DNA of 64,000 nucleotides from Orientallactaga sibirica (GCA_036365145.1 JAEOAD010002279.1:2599001-2663000); one strand, 5' to 3'. Positions 1 to 10,963 are shown, counted from the first letter of the stretch. Numbers and translations are program-made. Notes: a model not told the origin generated them from the sequence alone.

Positions 1-73
1 AGGGAATCGAACCTGGTTCCTTTGATTTTGCAGGCAAACGCCTTAACTGCTAAGCCATCTTCTCCAGCCCCAG
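1..73 (-). mobile_element. tSINE-A head fragment cut by window edge
   Basis: Reverse complement of the tRNA-derived head: B-box complement near 5-17 and the terminal GCCATCT..CTCCAGCCCC. The tail lies outside the window. Confidence 0.85.
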
Positions 74-75
74 CA

Positions 76-664
76 CTCATTTTAACTTGTCTCTGTTCAC
101 AGCTCTAGTTACCATCTGGTCTCCCGGACAGATAGTCTTTCAGGGACAGGACCACATGTGATTCAATCCCACATCCACGGCAGGAAAAGCCTGGCTTGGC
201 CCAGGGCAGGAGAACAGAGTCAATCGACCAGAAACGACCCGTCAACTGAATGACGTCCTACGACGACTGGCTAAATTCTGGCTGACGCCGCATGCTCTTA
301 TCATATCTGGCAAGGTTACTAAAATGGTGACTGTTCCTTCCTATTTCTTGGATGCCCTCTACTCACCTCACCACCACCTTTACGCAATCTATGGCCCACC
401 AGGACAGAGACTCCTATTCTGGAAGATGCTGTCAGACTTAAATCTCCAGCTTGGCATGTTTCCTGCCCTGATGTCTCAGGTCTGTTTCTAACTCCTCCTT
501 GCTGAATTGTGTGTACCTGGACCTCATTTCGCTCCGTATCAAATGGGACCATTTTACAATATGATTTCCAAGGTCGCTTCCAACTCTTGACACGCTAGAC
601 TCCTCTGACTGGAACCTGAAATTTCTGGTGAATTCCGTAAGATGGGAAAGCCTCGTTCAAGGCC
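76..664. other. unique stretch, nothing recognised
   Basis: No SINE, LINE or LTR signature. Only short open frames without recognisable motifs (for example a 77-codon minus frame at 319-552). Confidence 0.5.
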
Positions 665-725
665 TTTTATTTTATTTTATTTTATTTTATTTTATTTTAT
701 TTTATTTTATTTTATTTTATTTTAG
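665..725. repeat. (TTTTA)n microsatellite
   Basis: About twelve near-perfect TTTTA units. It is directly continuous with the T-rich tail of the following minus-strand SINE, so it probably grew from that tail. Confidence 0.95.
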
Positions 726-898
726 AGAGAGAAAGAGAGAGAGAGGGGGGGCACGCCAGGGCCTCCAGCCACTGCAAACGAACTCCAGATGCATGTGTCC
801 CCTTATGCATCTGGCTTATGTGGGTCCCAGAGAGTTGAACCGGCATCCTTTGGCTTTGTAGGCAAATGCCTTAACCACTAAGCCATCTCTCCAGCCCA
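726..898 (-). mobile_element. tSINE-A
   Basis: Representative of the commonest family here. Read on the minus strand it has a tRNA-like head with A box (TGGCTTAGTGG) and B box, a body containing CAGATGCATAAGG and CTGGAGTTCGTTTGCAGTGG, a CT-rich stretch, and an A/T-rich tail. The head plus Pol III boxes identify it as a tRNA-derived SINE of B2-like organisation. Confidence 0.92.
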
Positions 899-929
899 TT
901 TTTAAAATTTTATATTTTCTTTTTTAAAA

Positions 930-1134
930 AAATATTTTTTATTTTTATTTATTGATTTGACAGAGAGAACGAGGAGAGAGAGAATGGGTGCATCAGGGCC
1001 TCCAGCCACTGCAAACAAACTCCAGATGCATGTGCCACCTTGTGCATCTGGCTTACGTGGGTCCTGGAGAGTCGAACCGGCCACCTATGGTTTTGCAGAC
1101 AAACACCTTAACCGCTAAGCCATCTCTCCAGCCC
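930..1134 (-). mobile_element. tSINE-A
   Basis: Complete minus-strand copy from its ATTTATTT tail to CTCTCCAGCCCA. Confidence 0.92.
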
Positions 1135-1806
1135 ATTGTTTTTTTATTTTATATTTTCCTTCGAGGCCTTTGTTAGCAGCGTTATTCAACATGTTAGCTA
1201 GAGCCCAGGCAAAGAACTCTGGGATTATCCCAAGGTTTTCTTGGCTGCTGGGTCTGCCTCACTTCATGGCATCCTCCAGCAGGCCCTGGGTACCCCACTG
1301 GCAGCTCCGTAAATCCTGGCTGCCTGATGGCTATGCTGGATGGGAGGCCAGTTGGACAAGGATGCATGGAGTGTGCTGGAAAACGCAGCAGTTCAAAGCC
1401 CAGGGCTGTGCTGAATGGGTTTCCAAATGCATTTACACTCCCATCTTTGAATTCAAGCTCCATTGGAAAAAAACACAAGTATCTGATTCCAGGGGAATGG
1501 TTTCTAGTAATAATAATAGTAAAAAAGGGGCTTTGAAGATTTCTTGGAAATCCGTTTCTATAAAATAGTGTTTTGAGACTTTCAGTGTAAGTCGAGCAGA
1601 AACATGGACTGAAACTCTCCCTTTTTAAACTTGCCCTCCGAAAACGTTTTATTTTGAAAGTCAAAATAATGTGTGCATACAGCTGGAGATTGCAAAGAGA
1701 CAAAGCAAAGCTCCGGCCTTTCTCAAACTTCCCCAGGCAGGACAATTTGTTTTGCATGTGTATATGATTATGAGTTCTTTAAAAATAAATTTAAAAGCTT
1801 TTTTTG
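1135..1806. other. unique stretch, nothing recognised
   Basis: Contains overlapping open frames on both strands (132 codons plus at 1170-1568, 187 codons minus at 1194-1757). Neither shows a recognisable domain, and two long overlapping frames on opposite strands are more likely chance. Confidence 0.5.
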
Positions 1807-1975
1807 AAGCCAGGTGTGGTGGCACACACCTTTAATCCCAGCACTCGGGAGGCAGAGGTAGGAGGATCACCGTGAGTTCGAGGCTACCCTGAGACTACAT
1901 AGTGAATTCCAGGTCAGCCTGGACCAGAGTGAGACCCTACCTTGGAAAACCAAAAAAAAAAAAGAAAAAAAAAAA
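1807..1975 (+). mobile_element. B1 SINE
   Basis: Representative B1. It starts GCCAGGTGTGGTGGC, has TTTAATCCCAGCACTCGGGA and the GAGTTCGAGGC B-box region, continues to GAGTGAGACCCTACC, and ends in an impure A-tail. It matches the 7SL-derived monomer of about 150 bp known from rodents. Confidence 0.95.
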
Positions 1976-2030
1976 CACCTTTTTTTTTTTTGTGTGATAA
2001 CACACACATAACAGTTGTCTCTAGAACTTT

Positions 2031-2046
2031 CCACCCCCCCCCCCAC
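2031..2046. repeat. C-run followed by short CA
   Basis: Homopolymeric C tract of about 13 bases leading into CACACAC. Confidence 0.85.
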
Positions 2047-2170
2047 ACACTGGCAGCCAATGCTCTGGGCTTTATCTCTGTGAATGTGACTAGCACAGGT
2101 GTCGCATGCAATTAAAATCGCAAGGCAGTCATACTTTGTGACAGGCTTGTTTTAATCATAATGAACAATT

Positions 2171-2374
2171 TCTTTTATTTCTTTTTATTTATTTACTTGA
2201 GAGAGAGGCAGAGAGAGAGAATGAGCATGCCAGGGCCCCCAGCCCCTGCAAACAAACTCCAGACGCGTGCTCTCCCTTGTGCATCTGGCTTTATGTGGAT
2301 CCTGGGGAATTGAACCTGGGTCCTTTGGCTTTGCAGGCAAGCGCCTTAACCACTAAGCCATCTCTCTAGCCCCA
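2171..2374 (-). mobile_element. tSINE-A
   Basis: Complete minus-strand copy. The left flank (ATAATGAACAATTTC, from about 2157) recurs at the right junction (ACAATGAACAATTTCC, near 2378), giving a TSD of roughly 14 bp. Confidence 0.92.
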
Positions 2375-2378
2375 ACTA

Positions 2379-2982
2379 CAATGAACAATTTCCTTTAGAC
2401 TCTCCACCAGACCAGACTGGGCCCATCACCTGTTTTGTAAAGTTCTATGGGAACAATACCATGTGTGTGTATTAACACATTTCTCATGGCTGTGTTCCTG
2501 TTATAGTGGCACACTTAAATGCTAAGATGGATGCCTATAGTCTGTGAAACCTAAAATATGTACCACCCATTTACTTCATATATATATGTGAATATGGACA
2601 TTAAGTGGAGTTCTTTATTCCTTCAGTTACACCTGCACTGCTGTGGCCCGTCACTAACTTTTGTTTCTGCTTTTTCCATGTCCGAAGCTCCTGTCAGAGG
2701 AAAGTCAAGCCTTCCTCGCGCATTCTCCATGCAGTTTGAGCTTTTAACTTTCTCATGTTCTCCCTTCTGTTTACGTTCTGCTGCTGCTCATGAGAGTCCC
2801 ACACCTTCACCTTCCAGGTTGCTGGGCTGAGCTGTCACCGTAGCCAATCTATTACTTGTTCTGCAGACATGTACAAAATGTTCACCAACGGCGTTCTGAT
2901 TCCTACTGTTTCTCATAGCAATAGTAACTTCTTAAATTTCTCAAAGGAGACTGATTAAATGCAATTTCAAAATTCTCTTTTG
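2379..2982. other. unique stretch, nothing recognised
   Basis: About 600 bp without a repeat signature. A 90-codon plus frame at 2558-2830 has no recognisable motif. Confidence 0.5.
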
Positions 2983-3150
2983 AGCCGGGCGTGGTGGCGC
3001 ATGCCTTTAATCCCAGCACTCGGGAGGCAGAGGTAGGAGGATCGCCATGAGTTCGAGGCCACCCTGAGAATACATAGTGAATTCCAGGTCAGCCTGGGCT
3101 GGAGTGAGACCCTACCTCGGAAAACCAAAAAAACAAACAAACAAAAAAAT
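2983..3150 (+). mobile_element. B1 SINE
   Basis: Full-length with intact GCCGGGCGTGGTGGCGC start and an A-tail interrupted by ACAA units. Confidence 0.95.
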
Positions 3151-3179
3151 TTATTCCTTTTTTTAAAAAAATACTTATT

Positions 3180-3330
3180 GCTGGACGTGGTGGCGCATGC
3201 CTTTAATCCCAGCACTTGGGAGGCAGAGGTAGGAGGATTGCCAGAAGTTTGAGGCCATCCTGAGACTACATAGTCCAGGTTAGCCTGGGTTAGAGTAAGA
3301 CCCTACCTCGAAAAACCAAAAAAAAATTAA
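3180..3330 (+). mobile_element. B1 SINE
   Basis: Second B1 in the same orientation only about 30 bp after the previous one. Its tail grades into an AAATT-type simple repeat (3328-3360). Confidence 0.94.
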
Positions 3331-3360
3331 ATTAAATTAATAAATTAAATTAAAAAATAA

Positions 3361-3571
3361 AAAAATATTTATTTATTTGACAGGGGCAGCAGATAGAGAG
3401 AGAGCGAGCAAGAGAGAGAATGGGCATGCCAAAACCTCTAGTCACTGCAAACAAACTCCAAACACATTTGCCACCTTGTGCATCTGGCTTTATGTGGGAA
3501 CCAGGGAATCAAACCTGGGTCCGTCGGCTTTGCGGGCAAACGTCTTAACAGGTAAGCCATCTCTTCAACCT
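3361..3571 (-). mobile_element. tSINE-A
   Basis: Diverged copy (head ends CTCTTCAACC). It is inserted into the A/T-rich tail region of the preceding B1. Confidence 0.9.
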
Positions 3572-3584
3572 TTTAGTTTAGTTT

Positions 3585-3738
3585 AGTTTTTATTTTTCAT
3601 GGTAGGGTCTCACTATAGCCCAGGCTGACCTGGAACTCACTCTGTTTTCCCAGCTAGACTGGCCTCTGACTCACAGTGATCTTCCTACCTCTGCCTCCCG
3701 AGTGCTGGGATTAAAGGCGTGCGCCACAACGCCCAGCT
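3585..3738 (-). mobile_element. B1 SINE
   Basis: Minus-strand B1, T-tail at left, ending CGCCACAACGCCCAGCT. Confidence 0.94.
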
Positions 3739-4030
3739 CTATTCCTTTTTAATCTTAGTGTTTTTTTTTTTTTTAAGTCCTCACTGGCTTTTAACTTGGT
3801 TTTATCTTTTACCTCCGTTTTCTTCAAATATTGACCAAATGTTACTTTTATCTGTGACTCTTGTCTGATAGAACAGGTAGCAGGCACGGGTTTCCTTAGA
3901 AATCCAGAAGAATGGTTTTTCTCCAGCAGGCCTGCCTCCTAGATGGAGAGTGCAAAGGGAGTTCTGAGTTCTGGCTAGAATGGGCCTTGTTGAATGGCAG
4001 ACTGGCCTTTACTGTGCACACTGGGAACAG

Positions 4031-4106
4031 ACCAATTTTCTCTTCCTTCCCTTTCCTTCCCTTCCCCTTCCCTTCTCCCTCCTTTCCTTCCTTCCTTCCT
4101 TTCTTT
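4031..4106. repeat. TTCC/TCCC polypyrimidine tract
   Basis: Continuous C/T tract adjoining the T-tail of the next B1; tail-derived expansion is likely. Confidence 0.9.
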
Positions 4107-4250
4107 GGTTTTCGGAGGCAGGGTCTCACTCTAGCTCAGGCTGACCTGGAATTCACTATGTAGTCTCAGGGTGGCCTTAAACTCATGGCGATCCTCCTAC
4201 CTCTGCCTTCCAAGTGCTGAGATTAAAGGCGTGCACCACCACACCTGGCT
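4107..4250 (-). mobile_element. B1 SINE
   Basis: Minus-strand B1 ending CACCACCACACCTGGCT. Confidence 0.94.
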
Positions 4251-4438
4251 AGACTAGTTTTCTTGAGCCCCTCCATTTCTTCAGTGAGGGGACCCTGGCA
4301 CTTGGGCATTACAGCACATGCAATCCCAGACTCTTTCCACATCTGGAGTCCTTCCCAGGCCATTGCTCCATGAAGCGACAGCGCAAACACCATCTCCTTT
4401 GTTATGTCACACTCTGAGGTCTGGCCTGACGTAGTATG

Positions 4439-4772
4439 TGTTGCAGTCAGGTTCACAGTGCTGGTAGAAATCACCCAACCAAGAGCAGCTTGTGGGAAAA
4501 AAAAGGGTTTATTTTGGCTTAGAGGCTCCATGATGGCAGGAAAAATGATGGCACGAACAGAGGATGGACATCACCCCCTGACCAACATAAAGTGGACAAC
4601 AGCAACAGGGGAGGGTGCCAAACACTGGCAAGGGGGAGCTGGCTATAATACCCATAAGCCCGCCCCCAACAATGCACCACCTCCAGGAGGCTTTAATTCC
4701 CTAATCTCCATCAACTGGGAACCAAGCATTCTGAACACCTAAGTTTATATGGGACACCTGAATCAAACCACC
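4439..4772 (+). mobile_element. solo LTR, MaLR-like
   Basis: Begins TGTTGCAGTCAGGTTCACA and ends AATCAAACCACC. The GGGTTTATTTTGGCTT block near 4505, the GCTCCATGATGGCAGG block and the overall length of about 335 bp fit the ERVL-MaLR LTR type (MST/ORR1-like). No internal retroviral sequence lies beside it. The family assignment rests on remembered family architecture; the repeat itself is certain, since other copies occur at 12142, 18677, 40490 and 55650. Confidence 0.65.
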
Positions 4773-4861
4773 TTTCAAACTTGCTTTCTGCCCTTTAGAA
4801 ATTTATAAAAGTCTATGGTATGTGAAAACATTCGTTCTCTCTCTCTCTGTGTGTGTTTTAA

Positions 4862-5070
4862 ATATTTTATTTTATTTTTATTTTTTTATTTTTGGAGAGA
4901 GACACAGAACAAGACAGAGAGAGAGACAGAGAGAGGGAGAGGGAGACAGATAGAGATGAGCGTGCCAGCAGTGTCTCAGCTGCTGAGAACAAAATCCAGA
5001 TGCATGCGCCCCCTTGTGGTCAAGTGTGGCATTGCGCCCTTGTGTCACTGCATCTGGCTAAACGTGGGAA
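4862..5070 (-). mobile_element. tSINE-C lacking its head
   Basis: Representative of the second tRNA-SINE family: GGAGAGAGACACAGA-type tail, CAGCAGTGTCTCAGCTGCTG, and GCGCC/GCCCCCTTGTGGTCAAG. It stops after CTAAACGTGGG, so the tRNA head with the Pol III boxes is missing. Confidence 0.88.
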
Positions 5071-5086
5071 AAGTGATTTATGAAAT

Positions 5087-5277
5087 TCAACCAGGGACTA
5101 GAGACATGGCTTGGCGGTCAAGGCAGTTGCCTACAGTGTCAAAGGACCCAGGCTTGATTCCCCAGGACCCACGTAAGGCAGATGCACAAGGTGGCGCATG
5201 CATCTGGAGTTTGTTTGCAGAGAGTTGTGCTCCCCCACACCTCTTTCTCTCTCTCAAATAAACAAATAAATGAAATC
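5087..5277 (+). mobile_element. tSINE-A
   Basis: Plus-strand copy with diverged A box and an AAATAAACAAATAAAT tail. It forms a facing pair with the preceding minus element. Confidence 0.9.
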
Positions 5278-5609
5278 CAATCATGTTCCTTGTTTCAATT
5301 CTTCCTAACGCGGCCTCATATCTAGGGCAGATGAAGAGAAGTCACGTTTGTTTGTCTGGGCCGAGGAGCCATGCGATCTGCATCCTTTCCAGGAAATCAA
5401 CTGGGAGTAGAATGTTCTACAAAGATACATGAGATCAGCTTCTTGTCAAGCTTGCATTAATTTTTTTTTTTTTTACAATTGGATTAGCGTCCAACTGAAA
5501 TGGATGTCAGCTCTTAGGAATGCATCTTCACTAACCAAATGTAATGATCTTGTGAGATTTTTATTTTATGCAAAACATTTTGATGCTTCAACCACATCCC
5601 TAAACTAAT
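5278..5609. other. unique stretch, nothing recognised
   Basis: About 330 bp including a T-run at 5461-5474; no signature seen. Confidence 0.5.
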
Positions 5610-5775
5610 TCTTTTTTTTTTTTTTTTTTTGGTTTTTGGTGGTAGAGTCTAAGTCTTGTTCAGGCTGACCTGGAATTCACTATGTAGTCTCAGGGTGGCC
5701 TTGAACTCATGGTGATCCTCCTACCTCGGCCTCCCGAGTGCTGGGATTAAAGGCATGCGTCACCATGCTCAACTA
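5610..5775 (-). mobile_element. B1 SINE
   Basis: Minus-strand B1 with a 20-base T-tail and diverged GGTAGAGTCTAAGTCTTG segment. Confidence 0.93.
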
Positions 5776-5786
5776 ACTAATTCTTT

Positions 5787-5992
5787 TTTATTTTTTAATT
5801 TTTTGTGTATTTATTTGAGAAAGAGAGAGAGAGAAGCAGATAGAGAATGAGGGGCCTCTGGCTACTGCAAACAAACTCCAGATACATGTGCCACCTTGTG
5901 TATCTGGTTTATGTGGGTTCTGGGGAATTGAACCTGGGTCCTTTTGGCATTATAGACAAGTGTGTTAACTGCTAAGCCATCTCTCCAGCCCT
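5787..5992 (-). mobile_element. tSINE-A
   Basis: Complete minus-strand copy; the flanking CTAACTAATTC at left and CTTAAGACTAATCC at right suggest a degenerate TSD. Confidence 0.91.
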
Positions 5993-6144
5993 TAAGACTA
6001 ATCCTTATGAACCTTCTAAACAAAGCCATCCGTTTTACCTGCTCTGTCTGTGTGCGTTTCTACCATTCTGCTCTTTTGGATTTTCTTAGTATGGCAACAC
6101 AGCACAGGAAATGTGCAATAGGCAACAGGTTATATATATATATG

Positions 6145-6285
6145 TTTGGTTTTTCGAGGTAGGGTCTCACTCTAGCCCAGGCTGACCTGGAATTCACTAT
6201 GTAGTCTCAGGGTGGCCTTGAACTCATGGCCATCCTCCTACCTCTGCCTCCCAAGTGCTGGGATTAAAGGCATGCACCATCTTAT
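6145..6285 (-). mobile_element. B1 SINE
   Basis: Minus-strand B1 with almost no T-tail, preceded by a short (TA)n; ends GGCATGCACCATC. Confidence 0.92.
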
Positions 6286-6366
6286 AGTCAGCACTATCTC
6301 TGTTTGGCATGTCCCTTAACATTACTGCCAAGACCTGCATCATTGTATTAAAGGTCACACATGTTA

Positions 6367-6504
6367 AGCTGGGCGTGGTGGTGCACGCCTTTAATCCCAC
6401 CATTTGGGAGGCAGAGGTAGGAGGATCGCCATGAGTTCAAGGCCACCCTGAGATGACTACATAGTGAATTCCAGGTCAGCCTGAGCTGGAGTGAGACCCT
6501 ACCT

Positions 6505-6537
<33 letters not shown>
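6367..6537 (+). mobile_element. B1 SINE with long pure A-tail
   Basis: Full-length B1 with an uninterrupted A-tail of about 33 bases. It is flanked by a perfect TSD GTCACACATGTTA (6354-6366 and 6538-6550). Tail purity and a perfect TSD indicate a young insertion. Confidence 0.96.
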
Positions 6538-6540
<3 letters not shown>

Positions 6541-6660
6541 ACACATGTTATACTGTGTGACAGATTTGGAAGTTGGGTTCTAAAAGGGGAGTCTCTAAGT
6601 TAGTAAATGGAAGCGAAGGACTTAAAATCCAAACTTATGTGATGTATAGAACAACCTATA

Positions 6661-6880
6661 TTTTAAAAAATATTTTATTTATTTATTTATTTGAAAAAGA
6701 GAGGAAGAGGCAGATAGAGAGAAAGAGAGAATAGGCATGCCATGGCCTCCAGCCACTGCAAATGAACTCCAGATGCATGAGCCCCTTGTGCATCTGGTTT
6801 ACATGGGTCCTGGGGAATCGAACTGGGGTCCTTAGGCTTCGCAGGCAAATGCCTTAAGAGCTAAGCCATTTTCCCAGCCT
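6661..6880 (-). mobile_element. tSINE-A
   Basis: Complete minus-strand copy with TTTATTTATTTATTT tail. Confidence 0.91.
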
Positions 6881-7070
6881 AGAGCAATGTATTTTGACCT
6901 GACGTTATGTCTGTATTATCAAAACCATGTAAAAATGCAAAGGCTTGGATAAGATAAATACAAGTAGGGTTAGCAAGACGGAGTCACTCCCTCAAAGTAC
7001 TTCCCAGAGAGATTTTTTTTTTTAGATTTCTTTTTCCTTCTTTATTTACAGGTCAAAGATAAATGGTCTG

Positions 7071-7272
7071 GGGCTGGAGAGATGGCTTAGCGGTTAAACG
7101 CTTGCCTGTGAAGCCTAAGGACCCTGGTTTAAGGCTCTATTCTCCAGGACCCACGTAAGCCAGATGCACAAGGGGGCGTATGTATCTGGAGTTCGTTTGT
7201 GTGCCCATTCTCTCTCTCTTCCTGCCTATTTCTGTATTTCTCTCTCAAATAAATAAATAAAATTATAAAAAA
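7071..7272 (+). mobile_element. tSINE-A with TSD
   Basis: Plus-strand copy flanked by AAGATAAATGGTCTG on both sides (7056-7070 and 7273-7287). The body is shortened after CTGGAGTTCGTTTG. Confidence 0.94.
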
Positions 7273-7316
7273 AGATAAATGGTCTGTGCTTAAATGTATG
7301 TGAAGAAGTATATGGG

Positions 7317-7472
7317 TGCCAGGCGTGGTGGTTCACGTCTTTAATCCCAGCACTTGAGAGGCCAAGATAGGAGGATCACTGGGCGTTTTAGGTCAGCCCC
7401 GTTCTACATAGTGAATTCCAAGTCAGCCTTGGCCTGAGTGAGTCCCTACCTTGAATAAACAAAAACAAATCA
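7317..7472 (+). mobile_element. old B1 SINE
   Basis: Recognisable from GCCAGGCGTGGTGG to the CCCTACCTTG end, but with many changes (GGCCAAGATAGG, GGGCGTTTTAGG). One of the more diverged B1s here. Confidence 0.85.
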
Positions 7473-7550
7473 AAACAGACATATATGGGCAATTTTCTAA
7501 GTCATTGCTAAGGAAACTCCATGGTGCTAGTCCAATAAAGAGGGAGAGAG

Positions 7551-7555
7551 CTTTT

Positions 7556-7607
<52 letters not shown>

Positions 7608-7674
7608 TTTTTCTTTTTCTTTCTTTCTTTTTTTCTTTCTTTCTTTCTTTCTTTCTTCTTTCTTTCTTTCTTTC

Positions 7675-7750
<76 letters not shown>

Positions 7751-7802
7751 TTTTCTTTTTCTTTCTTTCTTCTTTCCTCCATTCTTCTTTCTTTCTTTTT
7801 TG
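7551..7802. repeat. (CTTT)n microsatellite, about 250 bp
   Basis: Long TTTC array with interruptions, ending directly at the A-tail end of the following minus-strand L1. Confidence 0.97.
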
Positions 7803-8095
7803 ATTTTTTTGTTGACAGCTTCCATAATTATAGACAATAACCCATGGCAATTCCCTCCCCTCCACTTTCCCCACTGAAACTCCACTCTCCATCACCCCCT
7901 CCCCTCTCAATCAGTCTCTCTTTCATTTCGATGTCATCATCTTTTCCTCCTGTTATGATGGTCTTGTGTAGGTAGTGTCAGGCACTGTGAGGTCATGGAT
8001 ATCCAGGCCATTTTGTGTCTGGAAGAGTGCACGGTAAGCAGTCCTACCCTTCCTTGGACTCTTAAGGTTCTTTCCACCCCCTCCCTCTTCTGCAA
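7803..8095 (-). mobile_element. 5'-truncated L1 3' end
   Basis: Representative of a LINE 3' end found nine times in this window. On the minus strand it carries purine-rich sequence, GATGATGACATC and a block near GTGGAGTTTCAGTGGGG, then TTGTCAACAAAAAA tail. Variable 5' truncation, terminal A-tail and (at other copies) TSDs support a LINE-1-type element; the exact subfamily is not identified. Confidence 0.75.
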
Positions 8096-9039
8096 ACAGG
8101 AAGAGTTTTTAAGTTCAAAAGCTAAAACCTCTGCCTACTTGATGCATTTCCACAGCCTTCTGGCTGCTAAGGAGACTGGAGAAAATTATTTCAGACCCTG
8201 CGTGATATACCACATGCAACTTTTATACTGCAACCAACTGTGCGGGGTGGGTGGAACTATTCCTGCTTCCCAGAGGAGAGATCTGAACTTCTGAAGGTTC
8301 TTGCAAAAGCTCTTACCTGTGTCTGCCTGGCCCAGAGCCATGTGCTCTCAGGCCTGGGGCGGGTTGGGGGGGGCTGACACTGAGAACAGTCATTTGGAGA
8401 AATGGGAAAAGGAAGAAGGCGATGGGAGGCAGGCTCTGCCCTTGGTATTACGCTTGGCCTGCGATGTTTCCTCAGGTAGGGGCAAAGAGCAGCCTGTTGA
8501 TGAAATTGTCAGATGATTCTACATCAGGCCCTTGGTAAACATGCGCAACACAAAAACGTGATCTAAGGGCTCCGGAACGAGCGAGGTTACAAGTGCAGAC
8601 AGGAAATAACATGATGGGTTTGAATTAAGCCATGTGGGCACATAAGCACCTTTCAGTAACTCAGCTCAGGCAAAGGGCACGAGCGGTCACAGCATCCAAT
8701 CCTTCCATGTACAGGTCGGGGAGACTTGGAGAAAGGACAGGAAATTATCCAAGGCCACAGTCAAAGGGTGACAGGGCTCAATAAAACCCATGCCTCCGGG
8801 CTCATAATGATGTCGCCTTTCCTTACAGCCCATTGGGAATCAAAGGGACTTGTGTCTAAGTTCATCATAGATCCCAGGCACCTTCAGGTGCTGGCTCGCC
8901 TGCCTGAAGCCTACTTTTATTATCTCAAAAAGCGATAAAATAACATATATTCCTTAAGGTTACTTTTGGAAAAATCAACATAATAAGGGTTGGAAATTGG
9001 CATGTGGAAGTTCAGGAACAAATAATTTGTTCACTTCTT
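8096..9039. other. unique stretch with an MIR relic
   Basis: About 940 bp of mostly non-repetitive DNA with a 99-codon and a 71-codon plus frame that show no recognisable domain. Confidence 0.5.
8690..8815 (+). mobile_element. MIR relic
   Basis: GAGACTTGGAGAAAGGACAGG, AATTATCCAAGGCCACAGTC and CCATGCCTCCGGGCTC follow the order of the MIR 3' half (gaaactgaggc.., ..aaggtcacac.., ..gcctccagagtc). Strongly diverged. Confidence 0.55.
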
Positions 9040-9216
9040 TTTTAAAAAAAAAAAAAAAGTTATTTCATTTATTTGAGAGAGAGAGAATGGGCACGCCAGG
9101 GCCTCCAGACCCATGCGCCACCTTATGCAGCTGGCTTACGTGGGTCCTGGGGAATTGAACCTGGGTCCTATAGCTTTGCAGGCAAATGCCTTAACTGCTA
9201 AGCCATCTCTCCAGCC
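9040..9216 (-). mobile_element. tSINE-A with internal deletion
   Basis: T-tail and head are present, but the body segment between GGCCTCCAG and ATGCGCCACC (about 25-30 bp) is missing. Confidence 0.9.
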
Positions 9217-9384
9217 CAGCTCTTCAACTCTTGAGTCCCGCTTCCACACTGAGTAGGTAAATGATTGACGGCTAATCAAGAGCTTGGGGGCTAGGGGAGG
9301 GCTTGTGAGGGTGGTGTCTTGGGGTGAGATGAGTTTTGAGTCCCACCCCCAAGGGGCAGGGTCGCATGCTCATTGCTTCAGAAC

Positions 9385-9972
9385 AAGAACAAGGGTTTCC
9401 TGCTCTTGTCTGGCTAAATGCATATGTTATGCCCACCAAACTGCCCTGTAAATGTAAGCAATTCGCTTAACGTTCATGTCCATATATTAATGCTACTCTC
9501 ACTTCTGGTTAGAGAAGCTTCTCTCTCTTTGCAGATGGTCATGACCGCTGGGATGACCCAGAAGGCACCATAGTGCTGAGAAGAAGGGACAGAGGAGTGC
9601 TCAGCACTGAAACATCTCTAGCACACCTTCCAAAGCTCAGGGTCCATTGTGGAAGAGGGGGTGGAAAGAATGTAAGAGCCAAAGGAAGAGTAGGACTCCT
9701 TACAACGTGCTCCTCCAGACATAAAATGCCCCCGATATCCATGACCTCACAGTGCCTGACACTACCTACACAAGACCATCATAATAGGAGGAAAAGATGA
9801 TGACATCAAAATAAAAGAGACACTGATTGAGGAGGGGAGGGGATATGATGGAGTGTGGATTTGTGAAGAGGAAAGTGTGTGTGTGAGGGGAATTATCATG
9901 GTTTATTGTCTGTAAGTATGGAAACTGTTAATAAAAAAAAAAACCACAAAAAAAGAAAAAGGAAAAAGAAAA
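9385..9972 (+). mobile_element. 5'-truncated L1 3' end
   Basis: The only plus-strand copy of this LINE 3' end. From CTGCTCTTGTCTGGCTAAATG through CACTTCTGGTTAGAGAAGC and GACCATCATAATAGGAGG to GTTAATAAAAAAAA and a long impure A-tail. Confidence 0.78.
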
Positions 9973-10635
9973 CAAGGACGTCTATGGAGCCAGATGCAGA
10001 GGTTGTTAGGGGACCTCTGCAGTGGGGGTGACAGCAGACTAGCTCTGACTATAGCAACCTGGCTAGCTGTCAAGGGCCAAGGTGGAGGAGAGGCAACAGC
10101 GCTGGGCTAGTCTCAGTGAGACCAGAGGCGTGAGTGTGTATTCCCCAAGAACAGATTTGGACTGGGTCTGAGAGTCTGGAGCCATGGAAGTTCTTCCCCA
10201 TAAAAAAATACTGAGTGGGGCTATGTGAGCCCAACTGGATAGTTGCCACGGATGGACTGTACTTCTGGAAAAAAAAATGGGTCAGAGCAGAGAGAGCAAA
10301 TAGTGACGGAGGGGAGAGAAATCTCTCACCCCCCCACCTCCTGCCAGAAAAGAATCATGCGTTCCCTCTTTGTTAACCCCACAGACTCCATCTCCTGCTT
10401 TAGTTCTAATAAACTCTTATCAGATGTCTGGACCAAAGCATTCATAGTAGCTTATGACAATGTCCATGGAAGCAAACATTCGACCATCTTCTCTCTTTCT
10501 GCGTGTTTCTGTACAGGTTCAATCCTGGAATGTTAACCATTGCGAGAGAAAGGCCCCAGGGGAAAAGGAAAAAAGAAATTGCAATAGTTCAAATGGTGTA
10601 GGCAGGGTTTGTCTTAAATGAAGCTGTAAGCTAAG
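9973..10635. other. unique stretch, nothing recognised
   Basis: About 660 bp; a 97-codon plus frame at 10243-10536 has no recognisable motif. Confidence 0.5.
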
Positions 10636-10787
10636 CTTTGGTTATTATTATTATTTTGTTTTTTCGAGGTAGGGTCTCTAGCCCAGGCTGTCCTGGAATT
10701 CACTCTGTATTCTCGAACTTATGGTGATCCTCCTACCTCTGCCTCCCAAGTGCTGGGATCAAAGGCATGCACCACCACTCCCGGCTA
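10636..10787 (-). mobile_element. B1 SINE with small deletions
   Basis: Minus-strand B1 lacking the CACT of CTCACTCTAG and the CAGGGTGGCC segment. Confidence 0.92.
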
Positions 10788-10963
10788 TTATTATTATTTT
10801 TATTTTAGTTTTTATTTTTGGTTTTTGAGGTAAGGTCTCACTCTGGTCCAGGCTGACCTGGAATTAACTATGTAGTCTCAGGGTGGCCTCGAACTCATGG
10901 CAATCCTCCTACCTCTGCCTCCTGAGTGCTGGGATTAAAGGCGTGTGCCAGCACGCCCGGCTT
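10788..10963 (-). mobile_element. B1 SINE
   Basis: Second minus-strand B1 placed end to end with the previous one; the ATTATTATT target is repeated at both junctions. Confidence 0.93.

Noticed and set aside
1194..1757. 187-codon minus open frame
   Set aside because: No recognisable domain, no supported splice or promoter context, and a 132-codon frame overlaps it on the opposite strand.
4439..4772. Provirus with gag/pol remnants next to the LTRs
   Set aside because: Each LTR is solitary and flanked by unique DNA or SINEs; no internal retroviral region is visible in any frame.
7423..7910. Lys/Glu/Arg-rich and Ser/Phe-rich frames of about 120 codons
   Set aside because: They are translations of the (CTTT)n microsatellite; equivalents occur at 37673-38051 and 49297-49594.
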